This document shows positions 26,761-38,230 of a stretch of DNA of 64,000 nt, in pieces. The notes beneath the pieces are model-generated. The model was not told the DNA's origin, did not search any database, and was given only the letters and a program-made list of their open reading frames with translations. Both the position numbers and the translations under genes were made by a program. Positions within the stretch are counted from its first letter, which is position 1, and every line of letters starts with the position of its first letter. This DNA is from Sphingomonas jeddahensis (lineage in GTDB: Bacteria; Pseudomonadota; Alphaproteobacteria; Sphingomonadales; Sphingomonadaceae), in assembly GCF_001981525.1 (NCBI RefSeq), contig NZ_MPSB01000001.1, positions 124,001-188,000 on the forward strand. The letters are read 5' to 3'.

Positions 26761-26860
26761 GGTAGGTGGCAGAAGAAAAGCTGCGCCAAGCAAAGCTTTG
26801 TTGGCAGAATCTTTCGCTAACGCCTAAGGCGCGCGCGGTTACGAGTTGAAGGACGGGTTT

Positions 26861-27889
26861 ATGGGTTACCGGGTGGTGGTCGCAGGGGCGACGGGCAATG
26901 TCGGGCGCGAGATGGTCAACATCCTCGCCGATCGTGAGTTTCCGGCGGATGAAGTGGCGCTTCTGGCGTCGTCCCGCTCGGTCGGCGAGCAGATCGAATA
27001 CGGCGAAACCGGCAAGATGCTCAAGGTGCAGAACATCGAGCATTTCGATCCCACCGGCTGGGACTTCGCCTTGTTCGCGATCGGCAGCGAGGCGACCAAG
27101 GTCTATGCGCCCAAGTTCGCCGCCGCCGGCTGCACGGTGATCGATAATTCGTCGCTATACCGCATGGATCCGGACGTGCCGCTGATCGTGCCCGAGGTGA
27201 ACCCGGAGGCGATCGACGGCTATCGTGCCAAGAACATCATCGCCAACCCGAATTGCTCCACCGCGCAGATGGTGGTGGCGCTCAAGCCGCTGCACGATGT
27301 GGCCAAGATCAAGCGCGTCGTCGTCGCCACCTATCAATCGGTGTCGGGCGCCGGTAAGCAGGGGATGGACGAGCTGTTCGAGCAGAGCCGCAACATCTTC
27401 GTCGGCGATCCGGCCGAGCCGAAGAAGTTCACCAAGCAGATCGCCTTTAACGTGATCCCGCACATCGACAGCTTCCTGGACGACGGATCGACCAAGGAAG
27501 AATGGAAGATGGTGGTGGAAACCAAGAAGATCATGGATCCGAAGGTGAAGGTGACCGCCACCTGCGTGCGCGTGCCGGTGTTCGTCGGCCATTCGGAAGC
27601 GATCAACATCGAGTTCGAGAACGAGATTTCGGCCGAGGAAGCGCAGAAGATCCTCCGGGAGGCGCCCGGCGTCATGCTGGTCGATAAGCGCGAGGACGGA
27701 GGATATGTCACGCCGATCGAGTGCGTGGGCGAGTACGCGACCTATGTCAGCCGCGTGCGCGAAGATCCGACGGTGGAGAACGGCCTCGCTTTGTGGTGCG
27801 TGAGCGACAATCTGCGCAAGGGCGCGGCGCTGAACGCGGTGCAGATCGCGGAGCTGTTGGGACGGCGGCACCTGCAAAAGGCGGCTTGA
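26861..27889 (+). CDS. asd: Aspartate-semialdehyde dehydrogenase
   Basis: 342 residues. It reduces beta-aspartyl phosphate with NADPH to aspartate semialdehyde, the branch point to lysine/diaminopimelate, methionine and threonine. The NADP motif is VAGATGNVG (8-16) and the catalytic cysteine is Cys132 (NPNCSTAQ). The acid/base histidine lies in the VFVGHSEAINIEF stretch. ATG 26861 with GGACGGG upstream is preferred over the TTG five codons earlier. It is a single gene between two repeats. Confidence 0.97.
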   Translation: MGYRVVVAGATGNVGREMVNILADREFPADEVALLASSRSVGEQIEYGETGKMLKVQNIEHFDPTGWDFALFAIGSEATKVYAPKFAAAGCTVIDNSSLYRMDPDVPLIVPEVNPEAIDGYRAKNIIANPNCSTAQMVVALKPLHDVAKIKRVVVATYQSVSGAGKQGMDELFEQSRNIFVGDPAEPKKFTKQIAFNVIPHIDSFLDDGSTKEEWKMVVETKKIMDPKVKVTATCVRVPVFVGHSEAINIEFENEISAEEAQKILREAPGVMLVDKREDGGYVTPIECVGEYATYVSRVREDPTVENGLALWCVSDNLRKGAALNAVQIAELLGRRHLQKAA

Positions 27890-27891
27890 TC

Positions 27892-28022
27892 TCGTCACCC
27901 CAGTCTTGAGCCGCCCTGTTCCCCGGCGAAGGCCGGGGCCCAGTCGGGGAACAATGTTGGGGGGCGCAGCGCCTGTTATCGCAGCCTTCCCAACTGGGCC
28001 CCGGCCTCCGCCGGGGAACAGG
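27892..28022. repeat. Compound dispersed repeat, half GTCACCCC arm plus GTTCCCCGG/CCGGGGAAC element
   Basis: A left GTCACCCCAGTCTTGAGCC arm runs directly into a two-armed unit: CCTGTTCCCCGGCGAAGGCC with GGGGCCCAGT, and inverted ACTGGGCCCCGGCCTCCGCC with GGGGAACAGG. This suggests insertion of one element type into another. It fills the convergent gap between asd and the acyl-CoA ligase gene. Confidence 0.85.
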
Positions 28023-28028
28023 TAGCGC

Positions 28029-29816
28029 TCACCCCTTGTACAACGCCTCCAGCCGCTCGCCATACACCTGCCGCAGCACATGGCGACGGATCTTCAGGCT
28101 CGGCGTCAGCTGCTCGTTCTCGATCGTGAACGGCCCGTCCGCCAGGATGAACCGGCGGACGCGCTCGATCACCGACAGATCCTTGTTGGTCCGCTCCACC
28201 GCCGCGGCGATCCCCGCGCGATATTCCGCGTTCTGCGCCAGGCTCGCGAAGTCGCACTTCGTCCCGCGCGCGGCGCAAAATTCCTGCGTCCATTCCGGGT
28301 CGGGCACGATCACCGCCACCATATGTGGCTTGCGGTCGCCCGCGATCATCGCCTGCATGATTTCGGGCTGGAGGGTCAGCATCCCCTCGACCTTCTGGGG
28401 CGCGATATTATCGCCCTTGTCGTTGATGATGAGGTCCTTCTTGCGATCGGTGATCTTGATCCGTCCGACCTCGTCGATCACGCCGATGTCGCCGGTGTGG
28501 AGCCAGCCATCGTGCAGCACCCGCGCGGTTTCCGCCGGGTTGCGCCAATAGCCGTGCATCACCAGCTCGCCGCGCACCAGGATCTCGCCGTCCTCGGCGA
28601 TCCGCACCTCGGTGTTGGGCAGCGGCGGGCCGACGCTGTCCACCGTCACGCCCACCTTGGGCCGGTTGCACGAGATCACCGGCCCTGCCTCGGTCTGGCC
28701 ATAGCCTTGCAGAAAGGTGACGCCGAGCGACTGGAAGAACACGCCCACTTCCGGCGTCAGCGGCGCGCCGCCCGATACCATCGCCTTCATCCGCCCGCCG
28801 AACTTCTTGGCGATTTTGGGCTTGAACACACGATCGACGACCAGCGCCTTGGGCCGGTCGACCAGCCGCAGCGTGCCTGCCGCGCGCCGCGCGCCGATGT
28901 CGAGCGCGGCGCCCAGCAGCTTCTGCGACGCGCCGCCCTGCTTGGCGATCACCTTGCTGATCCGCGTGCGCAGTACCTCGAACAGGCGCGGCACGACGAA
29001 CATGATCGTCGGCTGCACTTCCTCCATGTTGGCGGCGAGCTTTTCCAGGCTCTCCGCATAGAAGATCTGCCCGCCCATCGCGATCGGCAGCATCTGCCCG
29101 CCGGTATGCTCATAAGCGTGGCTGAGCGGGAGGAACGAGAGGAACACTTCGTCGCCCCAGCCGAGATCCTCGGAGATGACGTCCGCGCAGCCGGCGATAT
29201 TGTGGAGGATCGCGCCGTGGTGCAGCATCACACCGCGCGGCGCGCCGCCGGTGCCCGACGTGTAGATGATGCAGGCGGTGTCCGCACGGGTAAAGGTGAC
29301 GTGCGCGGCGGCATCCCCCGGATCGGTGGCATGTTCCTCGATCAGCCCGGCCCAGCTGCAACTGCGCACGCCGGAGGGGCGGGGGCGCAACTGGTCGATG
29401 GCGATCACCGTCTCAATATGCGTCGTGCGCAGCACCGCCTTGAGCAATGTGTCGGCGAGCTTCTGCGTCGAGACGATCACCGCGCGCGCACCCGAATTTT
29501 CGATGACGTGCGCATGGTCGCGCTCGGTATTGGTGGTGTAGGTCGGCACGGTGATGCAACCCGCGGCCATGATGGCGAGATCGCTGATGCACCATTCCGG
29601 CCGGTTCTCGCTGACCAGCATCACCCGGTCGCCCGGCTGGAGCCCGATATGCTTCAGCGCCGCGGCGAGGCTGGCGACCTGTCGCGCGGCCTCCGCCCAG
29701 CTCGTCGCCTGCCACGCGCCATTGCGTTTGGCGGAGAGGAACGGCGCGTCACCCTTCTCCCGCGCACGCGTGAAGAACATCGTCACGATGTTCGGGAAAT
29801 GCTCCAGCTTGCGCAT
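28029..29816 (-). CDS. Long-chain fatty acid-CoA ligase (AMP-forming)
   Basis: 595 residues of the adenylate-forming superfamily. The P-loop-like motif YTSGTGGAPRGV starts at residue 185. The GYGQTEAGP motif and the DGWLHTGDIG adenylate-binding stretch are intact, and the C-terminal lysine region includes ITDRKKDLIINDKGDNIAP. The length and the NTERDHAHVIENS segment resemble long-chain acyl-CoA synthetases (FadD15/FACL type). It activates fatty acids with ATP and CoA for oxidation or lipid synthesis. It is a single gene on the minus strand between repeats. Confidence 0.93.
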   Translation of the reverse strand: MRKLEHFPNIVTMFFTRAREKGDAPFLSAKRNGAWQATSWAEAARQVASLAAALKHIGLQPGDRVMLVSENRPEWCISDLAIMAAGCITVPTYTTNTERDHAHVIENSGARAVIVSTQKLADTLLKAVLRTTHIETVIAIDQLRPRPSGVRSCSWAGLIEEHATDPGDAAAHVTFTRADTACIIYTSGTGGAPRGVMLHHGAILHNIAGCADVISEDLGWGDEVFLSFLPLSHAYEHTGGQMLPIAMGGQIFYAESLEKLAANMEEVQPTIMFVVPRLFEVLRTRISKVIAKQGGASQKLLGAALDIGARRAAGTLRLVDRPKALVVDRVFKPKIAKKFGGRMKAMVSGGAPLTPEVGVFFQSLGVTFLQGYGQTEAGPVISCNRPKVGVTVDSVGPPLPNTEVRIAEDGEILVRGELVMHGYWRNPAETARVLHDGWLHTGDIGVIDEVGRIKITDRKKDLIINDKGDNIAPQKVEGMLTLQPEIMQAMIAGDRKPHMVAVIVPDPEWTQEFCAARGTKCDFASLAQNAEYRAGIAAAVERTNKDLSVIERVRRFILADGPFTIENEQLTPSLKIRRHVLRQVYGERLEALYKG

Positions 29817-29821
29817 CTATA

Positions 29822-29965
29822 CTCTCCTATCCTCCCCCGAACGGCGAGGGGGACCGCCAGCCGCAGGCTGGTGGTGAAGGGGCGGCCTTCACACGCACGT
29901 TATCCGCCGTGGCGCCGCCCCTCGACCAGCCTTCGGCTGGTCCCCCTCCTCGTCCCGGAGAGGAG
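29822..29965. repeat. Long dispersed inverted repeat, GAGGGGGACC...GGTCCCCCTC family
   Basis: Outer arms CTCTCCTATCCTCCCCCGAA and CCCGGAGAGGAG; inner arms GAGGGGGACCGCCAGCCGCA and CGGCTGGTCCCCCTCCTC. The centre carries GAAGGGGCGGCC...GGCGCCGCCCC. The same plan is seen at 36776-36905. It lies between ggt and the acyl-CoA ligase gene on the minus strand. Confidence 0.88.
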
Positions 29966-29969
29966 ATTA

Positions 29970-31694
29970 TCACTGCTTCAACGCCGTGCCGACGCTGCGC
30001 GGATCGGGCGCGCCGACCCATCCGCTTGCCGTCTTCTCCGCGGCATTGGCCTTCAGCCCCAGCTTCGACACCGTCACCTTATGGCCCATCGCCTCCAGCG
30101 CCGGCTGCATCGCGGGAAGGCTGGTGCCCTGTTCCAGCACCAGCCCGTCCTTGTTGAAGAACACCAGCCCTAGGCCAAGCGCGTCGCGAGCCGGCAGCTT
30201 CCAGTCGAAATGCGCGACGATCGCCTTGGCGACCTGCATGATGATCGTCTTGCCACCGGCTGCGCCGACGGTGAACACCGGCGCGCCGCTCGCATCATAG
30301 ACGATCGTCGGCGACATGGACGACAGCGGCCGCTTGCCCGGCTGCACGCGGTTGGCGACGGGCGCGCCGTCCTTCTCCGGCGCGAGGCTGAAGTCGGTCA
30401 GCTCGTTGTTGAGCATATAGCCGTTGGCAATCAGCTGGCTGCCGAACGGCATTTCGATCGTCGAGGTCATGGTGGCGATATCGCCATCCGCGTCGACCGC
30501 GACGAAGTGAGTCGTGCCATGCTCGTTGTGCTGCGGCGCGGCGGTGCGCGGCTGGGCACCCGGCGGCGTTCCCGGCTGATAGGTGCCGAGCGCGCGCGCC
30601 TGTGAGATCAGGCCCGATCGCTTGGCGATATAGCCCTTGTCGATCAGCCCGGCGACCGGCACGTCGACGAAATCGGCATCGCCGAGATACTTGTCGCGAT
30701 CGGCGTAAGCGAGCTGCATCGCCTCGCCGATCAAATGCCAGGCCACGGGCGAATCCTTGCCGAGCTTGACGAGGTCGAACCGCTCCAGCATGCCGAGGAT
30801 CTGGAGCACGGTCGTCGCGCCCGAGGAAGGCGGACCCATGCCGCACACCTTGTAGCTGCGATAGCTGCCGCACACCGGCGCGCGCTCCTTCGCCTGATAA
30901 GCTGCGAGATCGGCTTCGGTCATGTCGCCGGGCGCAACTTTCGCGGTGGTGACGGCGGCGACCAGCGCCTTGGCATTGTCGCCGGTGTAGAAGGCGTCGG
31001 GCCCCTCGTCGGCGATCTTGCGCAGCAGCTTCGCGAGCGTCGGGTTGGTGATCCGTTCCCCTTCGGTCAGCGGCTTGCCGCCCCGCGAATACATTGCGGC
31101 GACCTGCGGGAAGCGGCCGACCTTATCCGCCGTACCGGTCGAGGTGCCGCCCTCTGGCCCTGCGACGGCCGTGCGGCCACCGCCCCACAAAGGCGTCAGG
31201 TTCGTGCTCGCGGCCGCCATCGGGCGCGTCACCGTGTAGCCGCCTTCGGCAAGCCGGATCGCCGGGGCGAACAGCGCCTTCCACGGCAGCTTGCCCCATT
31301 TCCTGTTGGCGAGCGCCGCCAACCGCACGTTGCCGGGCACGCCGACCGACTTGCCGCCCGGAAACGCCTGCACATGCGGGATTGGCTTGCCGTCAGGCCC
31401 GAGAAAGCGCTGCGGCGTCGCAGCCATCGGGGCCTTTTCGCGCCCGTCGATCGTCTCCAGCGGGCCGCCGGCGCTCTGATGCAGCAGAAAGCCGCCACCG
31501 CCGATACCGCTTGATTGCGGCTCCACGACGGTCAGCGCGATCATCATCGCCATCGCCGCATCGGCGGCCGAGCCACCGGCGCGCAGGATCTCACGGCCGG
31601 CCTCCGTAGCGCGCGGATCGGCGGAGGTGACCATTCCCTGAGCGTAAGCGGGAACGGGGGCGAGCAGCGCGGCAAGCGCGAGCATGGTCTTCAT
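29970..31694 (-). CDS. ggt: Gamma-glutamyltransferase
   Basis: 574 residues from ATG 31694. The signal peptide is about 1-19 (LLAPVPAYAQG). It is an N-terminal nucleophile hydrolase that self-cleaves before Thr394 in HGTTHF to form large and small subunits. The small subunit keeps SSMSPTIVY and the oxyanion glycines (GAAGGKTII). It hydrolyses or transfers the gamma-glutamyl group of glutathione in the periplasm. It lies 32 bases after pyrD on the same strand. An ATG 12 codons upstream gives a poorer signal peptide. Confidence 0.96.
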   Translation of the reverse strand: MKTMLALAALLAPVPAYAQGMVTSADPRATEAGREILRAGGSAADAAMAMMIALTVVEPQSSGIGGGGFLLHQSAGGPLETIDGREKAPMAATPQRFLGPDGKPIPHVQAFPGGKSVGVPGNVRLAALANRKWGKLPWKALFAPAIRLAEGGYTVTRPMAAASTNLTPLWGGGRTAVAGPEGGTSTGTADKVGRFPQVAAMYSRGGKPLTEGERITNPTLAKLLRKIADEGPDAFYTGDNAKALVAAVTTAKVAPGDMTEADLAAYQAKERAPVCGSYRSYKVCGMGPPSSGATTVLQILGMLERFDLVKLGKDSPVAWHLIGEAMQLAYADRDKYLGDADFVDVPVAGLIDKGYIAKRSGLISQARALGTYQPGTPPGAQPRTAAPQHNEHGTTHFVAVDADGDIATMTSTIEMPFGSQLIANGYMLNNELTDFSLAPEKDGAPVANRVQPGKRPLSSMSPTIVYDASGAPVFTVGAAGGKTIIMQVAKAIVAHFDWKLPARDALGLGLVFFNKDGLVLEQGTSLPAMQPALEAMGHKVTVSKLGLKANAAEKTASGWVGAPDPRSVGTALKQ

Positions 31695-31726
31695 GGCCCG
31701 CGACCCTATCGGCGCGTGTCCCCGCG

Positions 31727-32755
31727 TCAACCGGCGCCGACCGCCTCGGTTATCGAGCCATAGCCATCGCGCCGAAGCAGCGCCGCCAGTTCGCGCAGGA
31801 TGCGCACCGGCAAACCCGGGCCGGCATAGACCATGGCGCTGTAGAGCTGGACGAGGCTCGCACCGGCGCGAATGCGAGCATAAGCCTCCGCTCCGCTGTC
31901 GATCCCGCCGACCGCAATCAGCGGGATCGCGCCGCCCGTCGCTTGCCGGAAGGCGCGCAGCTTCTCCCGGGCAAGCACCGCCAGCGGTGCGCCGGACAGC
32001 CCGCCTGTTTCGCCGGCGTTGCCGGACACAAGCGGTGGGCGAGAGATCGTGGTATTGCCCAGGATCAGCGCGTCTAGCCGGTGATCAATTACCGCCGCGG
32101 CAATGTCTTCAATCGCTGAAGGCTCCAGATCAGGCGCGACCTTCAGGAACAGCGGTCTCGCCGCAGCGGCTGCGCGCGTCGCCGCAAGCAGATCGCGGAG
32201 TGCGGCGCCATGTTGCAGGTCGCGCAGCCCCGGTGTGTTGGGCGAACTGACGTTGATCGTCACATAATCCGCCACCCGCGCCGCCGCAGTCACGCCATGA
32301 ACATAGTCCGCGACCCGATCCGCGGCATCCTTGTTCGCGCCGACATTGAGCCCCAGCACGCCGCGCCGCTTCGCCGGCAGTCGAGCCAGCGCCGCGTGGA
32401 GCCCGCCGTTGTTGAACCCCATGCGGTTGATCACCGCGCGATCCTCGACCAGCCGGAACAGGCGCGGCTTAGGATTGCCGGTCTGGGGCAGGGGGGTCAG
32501 CGTCCCCACCTCGACCGCGCCGAACCCCAGCGCATGCAGCCCCGCCACCGCCTCGCCATCCTTGTCGACCCCCGCCGCCACGCCAAGCGGGTTGGCGAAG
32601 TCGATCCCGGCCACGCTCGTCGCGAGCACCGGATCGGTGAACGAACGTCGCCCCATGGTGCCGGCACTGCCCCACGCCGCCAGCGCGCGGATGGTCAGGC
32701 GATGCGCGCGTTCGGCATCGAGGGCGAAAAGGGCAGGCCGCAGGGGAAAGCTCAT
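31727..32755 (-). CDS. pyrD: Dihydroorotate dehydrogenase (quinone), class 2
   Basis: 342 residues from ATG 32755. This membrane-associated flavoenzyme oxidises dihydroorotate to orotate in pyrimidine synthesis and passes electrons to ubiquinone. Class 2 features are the N-terminal amphipathic helices (LRPALFALDAERAHRL), FMN-binding stretches GVAAGVDKDGE and NRMGFNNGG, the catalytic-Ser loop NVSSPNTPGLR, and C-terminal IPLIAVGGIDSG. A GC-rich open frame extends 27 codons upstream but overlaps the sufR promoter side. It is followed by ggt. Confidence 0.97.
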   Translation of the reverse strand: MSFPLRPALFALDAERAHRLTIRALAAWGSAGTMGRRSFTDPVLATSVAGIDFANPLGVAAGVDKDGEAVAGLHALGFGAVEVGTLTPLPQTGNPKPRLFRLVEDRAVINRMGFNNGGLHAALARLPAKRRGVLGLNVGANKDAADRVADYVHGVTAAARVADYVTINVSSPNTPGLRDLQHGAALRDLLAATRAAAAARPLFLKVAPDLEPSAIEDIAAAVIDHRLDALILGNTTISRPPLVSGNAGETGGLSGAPLAVLAREKLRAFRQATGGAIPLIAVGGIDSGAEAYARIRAGASLVQLYSAMVYAGPGLPVRILRELAALLRRDGYGSITEAVGAG

Positions 32756-32872
32756 CCCCGCGCGGTGCCCGCGAACCGCCGGAGAGATCAACCCCTCATT
32801 GTTGGTTGCGACAGGACCTGTGACGCACCGCAACATGGTGGTTGATTTCCGTCACGCGCGCGCCCATCTGCC

Positions 32873-32895
32873 AATCGGAACGATATAGTCCGATT
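32873..32895. promoter_or_regulatory. Inverted repeat upstream of sufR, candidate operator
   Basis: Perfect 7-base arms AATCGGA (32873-32879) and TCCGATT (32889-32895) with a 9-base spacer, ending 17 bases before the sufR ATG. Rrf2-type regulators bind such dyads and often control their own operon, so autoregulation of the suf operon is a reasonable inference. Confidence 0.5.
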
Positions 32896-32912
32896 TGAGA
32901 ACCGCTCGCAAC

Positions 32913-33427
32913 ATGCGCCTGTCCAGCCTTGCCGATTATGCCGTCGTGATGATGACGGCCGCGGCGCGCCATTGCGGTGGGCTGGCACGCGTAAACGCGA
33001 CCGGCCTCGCGCAGGAGACCGGCGTGCCGCTCCCCACGGCGCAGAAGCTTGTCAGTCGCTTGTCGTCTGCCGGTCTTATCGAGAGCACGCGTGGAACCGG
33101 CGGCGGCTTTCGCCTGTCGCGCCCGCCAGCGACGATTACGCTCGCCGACATCATCGAGGCGGTGGAGGGGCCGATCGCGCTCACCAACTGCGTCGATACG
33201 TCGCATCAGGAGTGCGCGCTCGACGGCAGCTGCCGCGTCAAGCCGCATTGGCCGGTCGTCAACCGCGCCGTCCGCGATGCGCTGGCGGGGGTCACGTTGA
33301 CGCAGCTCGCAACCCAAGCTCCCCTCCCGCTTGCGGGAGGGGTTGGGGGAGGGCCTGTCCGGTCTACCCCCGCCTTCGACATTCCCTCCCCTAACCCCTC
33401 CCGCAAGCGGGAGGGGGAACAGGTATT

Positions 33428-33431
<4 letters not shown>
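32913..33431 (+). CDS. sufR: Rrf2-family SUF operon regulator
   Basis: 172 residues. An N-terminal winged helix ([19 protein letters not shown]; recognition segment around [14 protein letters not shown]) is followed by a Cys cluster Cys93, Cys101 and Cys107 (C-x7-C-x5-C) able to hold an iron-sulfur cluster like IscR. It is the first gene of sufR-B-C-D-S-T-A and probably represses the operon when clusters are plentiful. The normal fold ends near residue 134. The last about 38 residues ([13 protein letters not shown]...) are translated from the dispersed repeat at 33319-33418. Its TGA overlaps the sufB ATG. Confidence 0.92.
33319..33418. repeat. Dispersed inverted repeat forming the sufR 3' end and sufB leader
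   Basis: Left arm CTCCCCTCCCGCTTGCGGGA with GGGGTTGGGGGAGGG; right arm CCCTCCCCTAACCCCTCCCG with CAAGCGGGAGGGGGA, inverted. Each arm contains a small CCCGC-TTG/CAA-GCGGG hairpin. It is open in the sufR frame, and its AGGGGGA end lies 9 bases before the sufB start region. Confidence 0.92.
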
Positions 33432-34894
<1,463 letters not shown>

Positions 34895-34942
34895 CCATGT
34901 GTACCACGTCCTCAGCCCTCATCGCCTCAGTTCGGAATAACC

Positions 34943-35682
<740 letters not shown>

Positions 35683-35686
<4 letters not shown>

Positions 35687-36759
35687 GTGACGCCGTGCTC
35701 GATCTCCCCTCCACCCGCGAGGAAGCATGGCGCTGGGCCGACCTCGGCGGCCTCGCCGCAGCCGCCGCGCTCGCGCCGATCGCCGCGCCGGAGGCCGACT
35801 TCCTCGATCTCCCCGGCGCCAAGCTGCTCTTTCTCGATGGGAAGCTCGACGAAGCACGCAGCGACCTTCACCGCGTTACGCTCATCGAGCTGGGCGGAGA
35901 CGAACACGCGCTCGGCCGCCGCGCGACCGGCACCGGCTGGTCGCTGCGGCTCGACGCGCAGGCGGTCACGCACCCGGTGCAGATCGTCCATGTCGCCACG
36001 GGCCGCGAGAACCATCTGCCGTCCGAGATCGTCCTCGCCGACGATGCCGCGGCCGAGATCGTCGAAACCTTTGTCGGCGCCGGTTGGCAGAACCGCTTCA
36101 CCCGCACGCAGCTCGGCAAAGGCGCGCGCCTGATGCGCTCGGTTCGCCTGCTTCAGCCCGCCGGCTTCGTGTCGCTGCGCGAGGCCGCGCAGGTCGGCGA
36201 AGCGGCAAGCCTCATTACCGTGTTCCTGGGCGCCGGCGGGCAGGGGAGCCGCATCGACGCGCAGCTCACCATGGCGGGCGAGGGCGCGTTCGTCGAATAT
36301 GGCGGCGCCTTGCTCACTTCTGCCGAACAGAAGCAGGAATGCGCCGTCCGCGTGAACCACGCACAGCCGAATGGGGCGTCGCGTCAGGTGTGGCGCGCGG
36401 TCGCAGCGGATCGCTCGGCGGTCAGCCTCGCCGCAGCGGTCGAAGTCGCGCGGCATGCGCAGAAGACCGACGGCGAACAGTCGCTCCGCGGCCTGCTGCT
36501 CGATCGCACCGCGACGGTGAATCTGAAGCCCGAGCTGGAGATTTTCGCCGACGACGTGAAATGCGCCCATGGCGCGACGGTCGGCGAACTCGACCAGCGC
36601 GCGCTCTTCTACATGCAGAGCCGCGGCATTCCGCGCACCCGCGCGCAGGCGATCCTGACGCGCGCCTTCGTCGCCGACGCGCTGGAACGGATCGGCGACG
36701 AGACGGTGCGCAAAGGGTTCGAAGCCGACGCCGACGCCTGGCTGGACGCTGCGTTGTGA
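35683..36759 (+). CDS. sufD: Fe-S cluster assembly protein SufD
   Basis: 358 residues starting at GTG 35683 (GTGA overlap with sufC). It is the SufB paralogue that completes the SufBC2D scaffold and is needed for iron entry. The beta-helix core and the C-terminal signature KCAHGATVGELDQRALFYMQSRG are present, including the conserved Cys-Ala-His. It is shorter than E. coli SufD (423) at the N-terminus, as is common in alphaproteobacteria. Confidence 0.96.
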
Positions 36760-36775
36760 TAAGTGCCGCTTCTAT

Positions 36776-36905
36776 CCTCCCCGGAACGGGGAGGGGGACC
36801 GCCGCGCGCAGCGCGGTGGTGGAGGGGCGCTTCCACAAGCGAGTCCCTATGTGGAGACGCCCCTCCACCAGCTTCGCTGGTCCCCCTCCCCGTGCCGGAG
36901 AGGAT
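36776..36905. repeat. Long dispersed inverted repeat between sufD and sufS
   Basis: Outer arms CTCCCCGGAACGGGGAGGGG with GACC, and GGTCCCCCTCCCCGTGCCGG. The centre holds GGAGGGGCGCTTCCAC...GTGGAGACGCCCCTCC. Same plan as 29822-29965. It separates the first four suf genes from sufS. Confidence 0.9.
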
Positions 36906-36961
36906 ATGCGGCTGTCCTACACGCCGCACTCGTGTCAGCGTCCCCTTATGCTCACCCAATC

Positions 36962-36973
36962 CCCAACGTTGGG
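36962..36973. promoter_or_regulatory. Perfect 12-base palindrome upstream of sufS
   Basis: CCCAACGTTGGG, followed by AAAA, 45 bases before the sufS ATG in the only sizeable gap of the operon. It may be a regulator site or part of an internal promoter; no clear -35/-10 pair is seen. Confidence 0.3.
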
Positions 36974-37018
36974 AAAACCGCGCCAGCGCCTCAACATTGA
37001 CAACATTCGCGAGGCCGC

Positions 37019-38230
37019 ATGACCGTCCTCACCACCGCGCGCCCGCTCGACGTGGTCGCGGATTTCCCCGCGATTCCCGAAGGCTGGGCCTATCTCGACA
37101 CTGCCGCGACGGCGCAGAAGCCGCGCTTGGTAATCGACGCGATCACCCGCGGCTATGGCGAGACCTATGCCACCGTTCACCGCGGCGTATATCAGCGCTC
37201 GGCCGACATGACGCTCGCCTATGAAGCCGCACGCCGTGCTGTCGCCCGCTTTATCAACGGCGCCGAGAACGAGGTCGTGTTCGTCCGCGGCGCGACCGAG
37301 GCGATCAACCTGGTCGCGCAATGCTGGGCCGGCATGCAGTTAAAGGCGGGCGACCGCATCCTGCTCTCCGCGCTCGAGCATCACAGCAACATCGTGCCGT
37401 GGCAGATGGCCGCCGAGCGCGTCGGCGCCGCAATCGACGTCGTCCCGCTGACTGCCGATCACCGCATCGATCTCGACGCCATGGCCGCTATGCTGCGCCC
37501 CGAGCACAAGCTGGTCGCGCTGGGGCATGTCTCCAACGTGCTCGGCTCCGTCCTCGACGCGAAGCGCGCGGCCGCCCTCGCGCATGAGGTGGGCGCGAAG
37601 ATCCTCATTGATGGTTGCCAGGCGGTGCCGCGGCTGCCGGTCGATGTTGCCGATCTCGATTGCGACTTCTACGTCTTCTCCGGCCACAAGCTCTACGGCC
37701 CGACCGGCATCGGCGTGCTCTGGGCCAAGGCCGACCTGCTCGACGCCATGCCGCCGTACCAGGGTGGCGGATCGATGATCGACCGCGTCACCTTCGCAAA
37801 GACCACCTACGCCCCGCCGCCGACCCGTTTCGAGGCCGGTACGCCGCACATTGTCGGTGCGCTCGGGCTTCACGCCGCGATCGACTATGTCGAGGCGATC
37901 GGCCTCGATCGCATCCATGCGCACGAGACGGCGCTGGTCGCCCGCACCCGCGAGGCGCTCGCCGGCATCAATTCGGTTCGCCTGTTCGGGCCCGAGGACA
38001 GCGCCGGGATCGTGTCTTTTGCGATTCAAGGGGTGCATCCACACGACATCGGCACCATCTTGGACGAGGCAAAGGTCGCGATCCGCGCCGGCCATCATTG
38101 CGCGCAGCCGCTGATGGAGCTGCTTGGGGTTGAGGCGACCGCACGCGCCAGCTTCGGCGTCTATAACGGCCCGCAGGACGTGGACGCGCTGGTCAAGGGC
38201 ATTGAGAGAGTAACGAGGATTTTCGGATGA
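37019..38230 (+). CDS. sufS: Cysteine desulfurase SufS
   Basis: 403 residues, a PLP enzyme that removes sulfur from cysteine as a persulfide for cluster assembly. The PLP lysine is in FSGHKLYGPTGIGVLW, DGCQAVPRLPVDV holds the cofactor aspartate region, and the active cysteine is in RAGHHCAQPLM. This is the group II (SufS/CsdA) pattern. No sufE is seen next to it. Its stop overlaps the sufT ATG. Confidence 0.98.
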   Translation: MTVLTTARPLDVVADFPAIPEGWAYLDTAATAQKPRLVIDAITRGYGETYATVHRGVYQRSADMTLAYEAARRAVARFINGAENEVVFVRGATEAINLVAQCWAGMQLKAGDRILLSALEHHSNIVPWQMAAERVGAAIDVVPLTADHRIDLDAMAAMLRPEHKLVALGHVSNVLGSVLDAKRAAALAHEVGAKILIDGCQAVPRLPVDVADLDCDFYVFSGHKLYGPTGIGVLWAKADLLDAMPPYQGGGSMIDRVTFAKTTYAPPPTRFEAGTPHIVGALGLHAAIDYVEAIGLDRIHAHETALVARTREALAGINSVRLFGPEDSAGIVSFAIQGVHPHDIGTILDEAKVAIRAGHHCAQPLMELLGVEATARASFGVYNGPQDVDALVKGIERVTRIFG

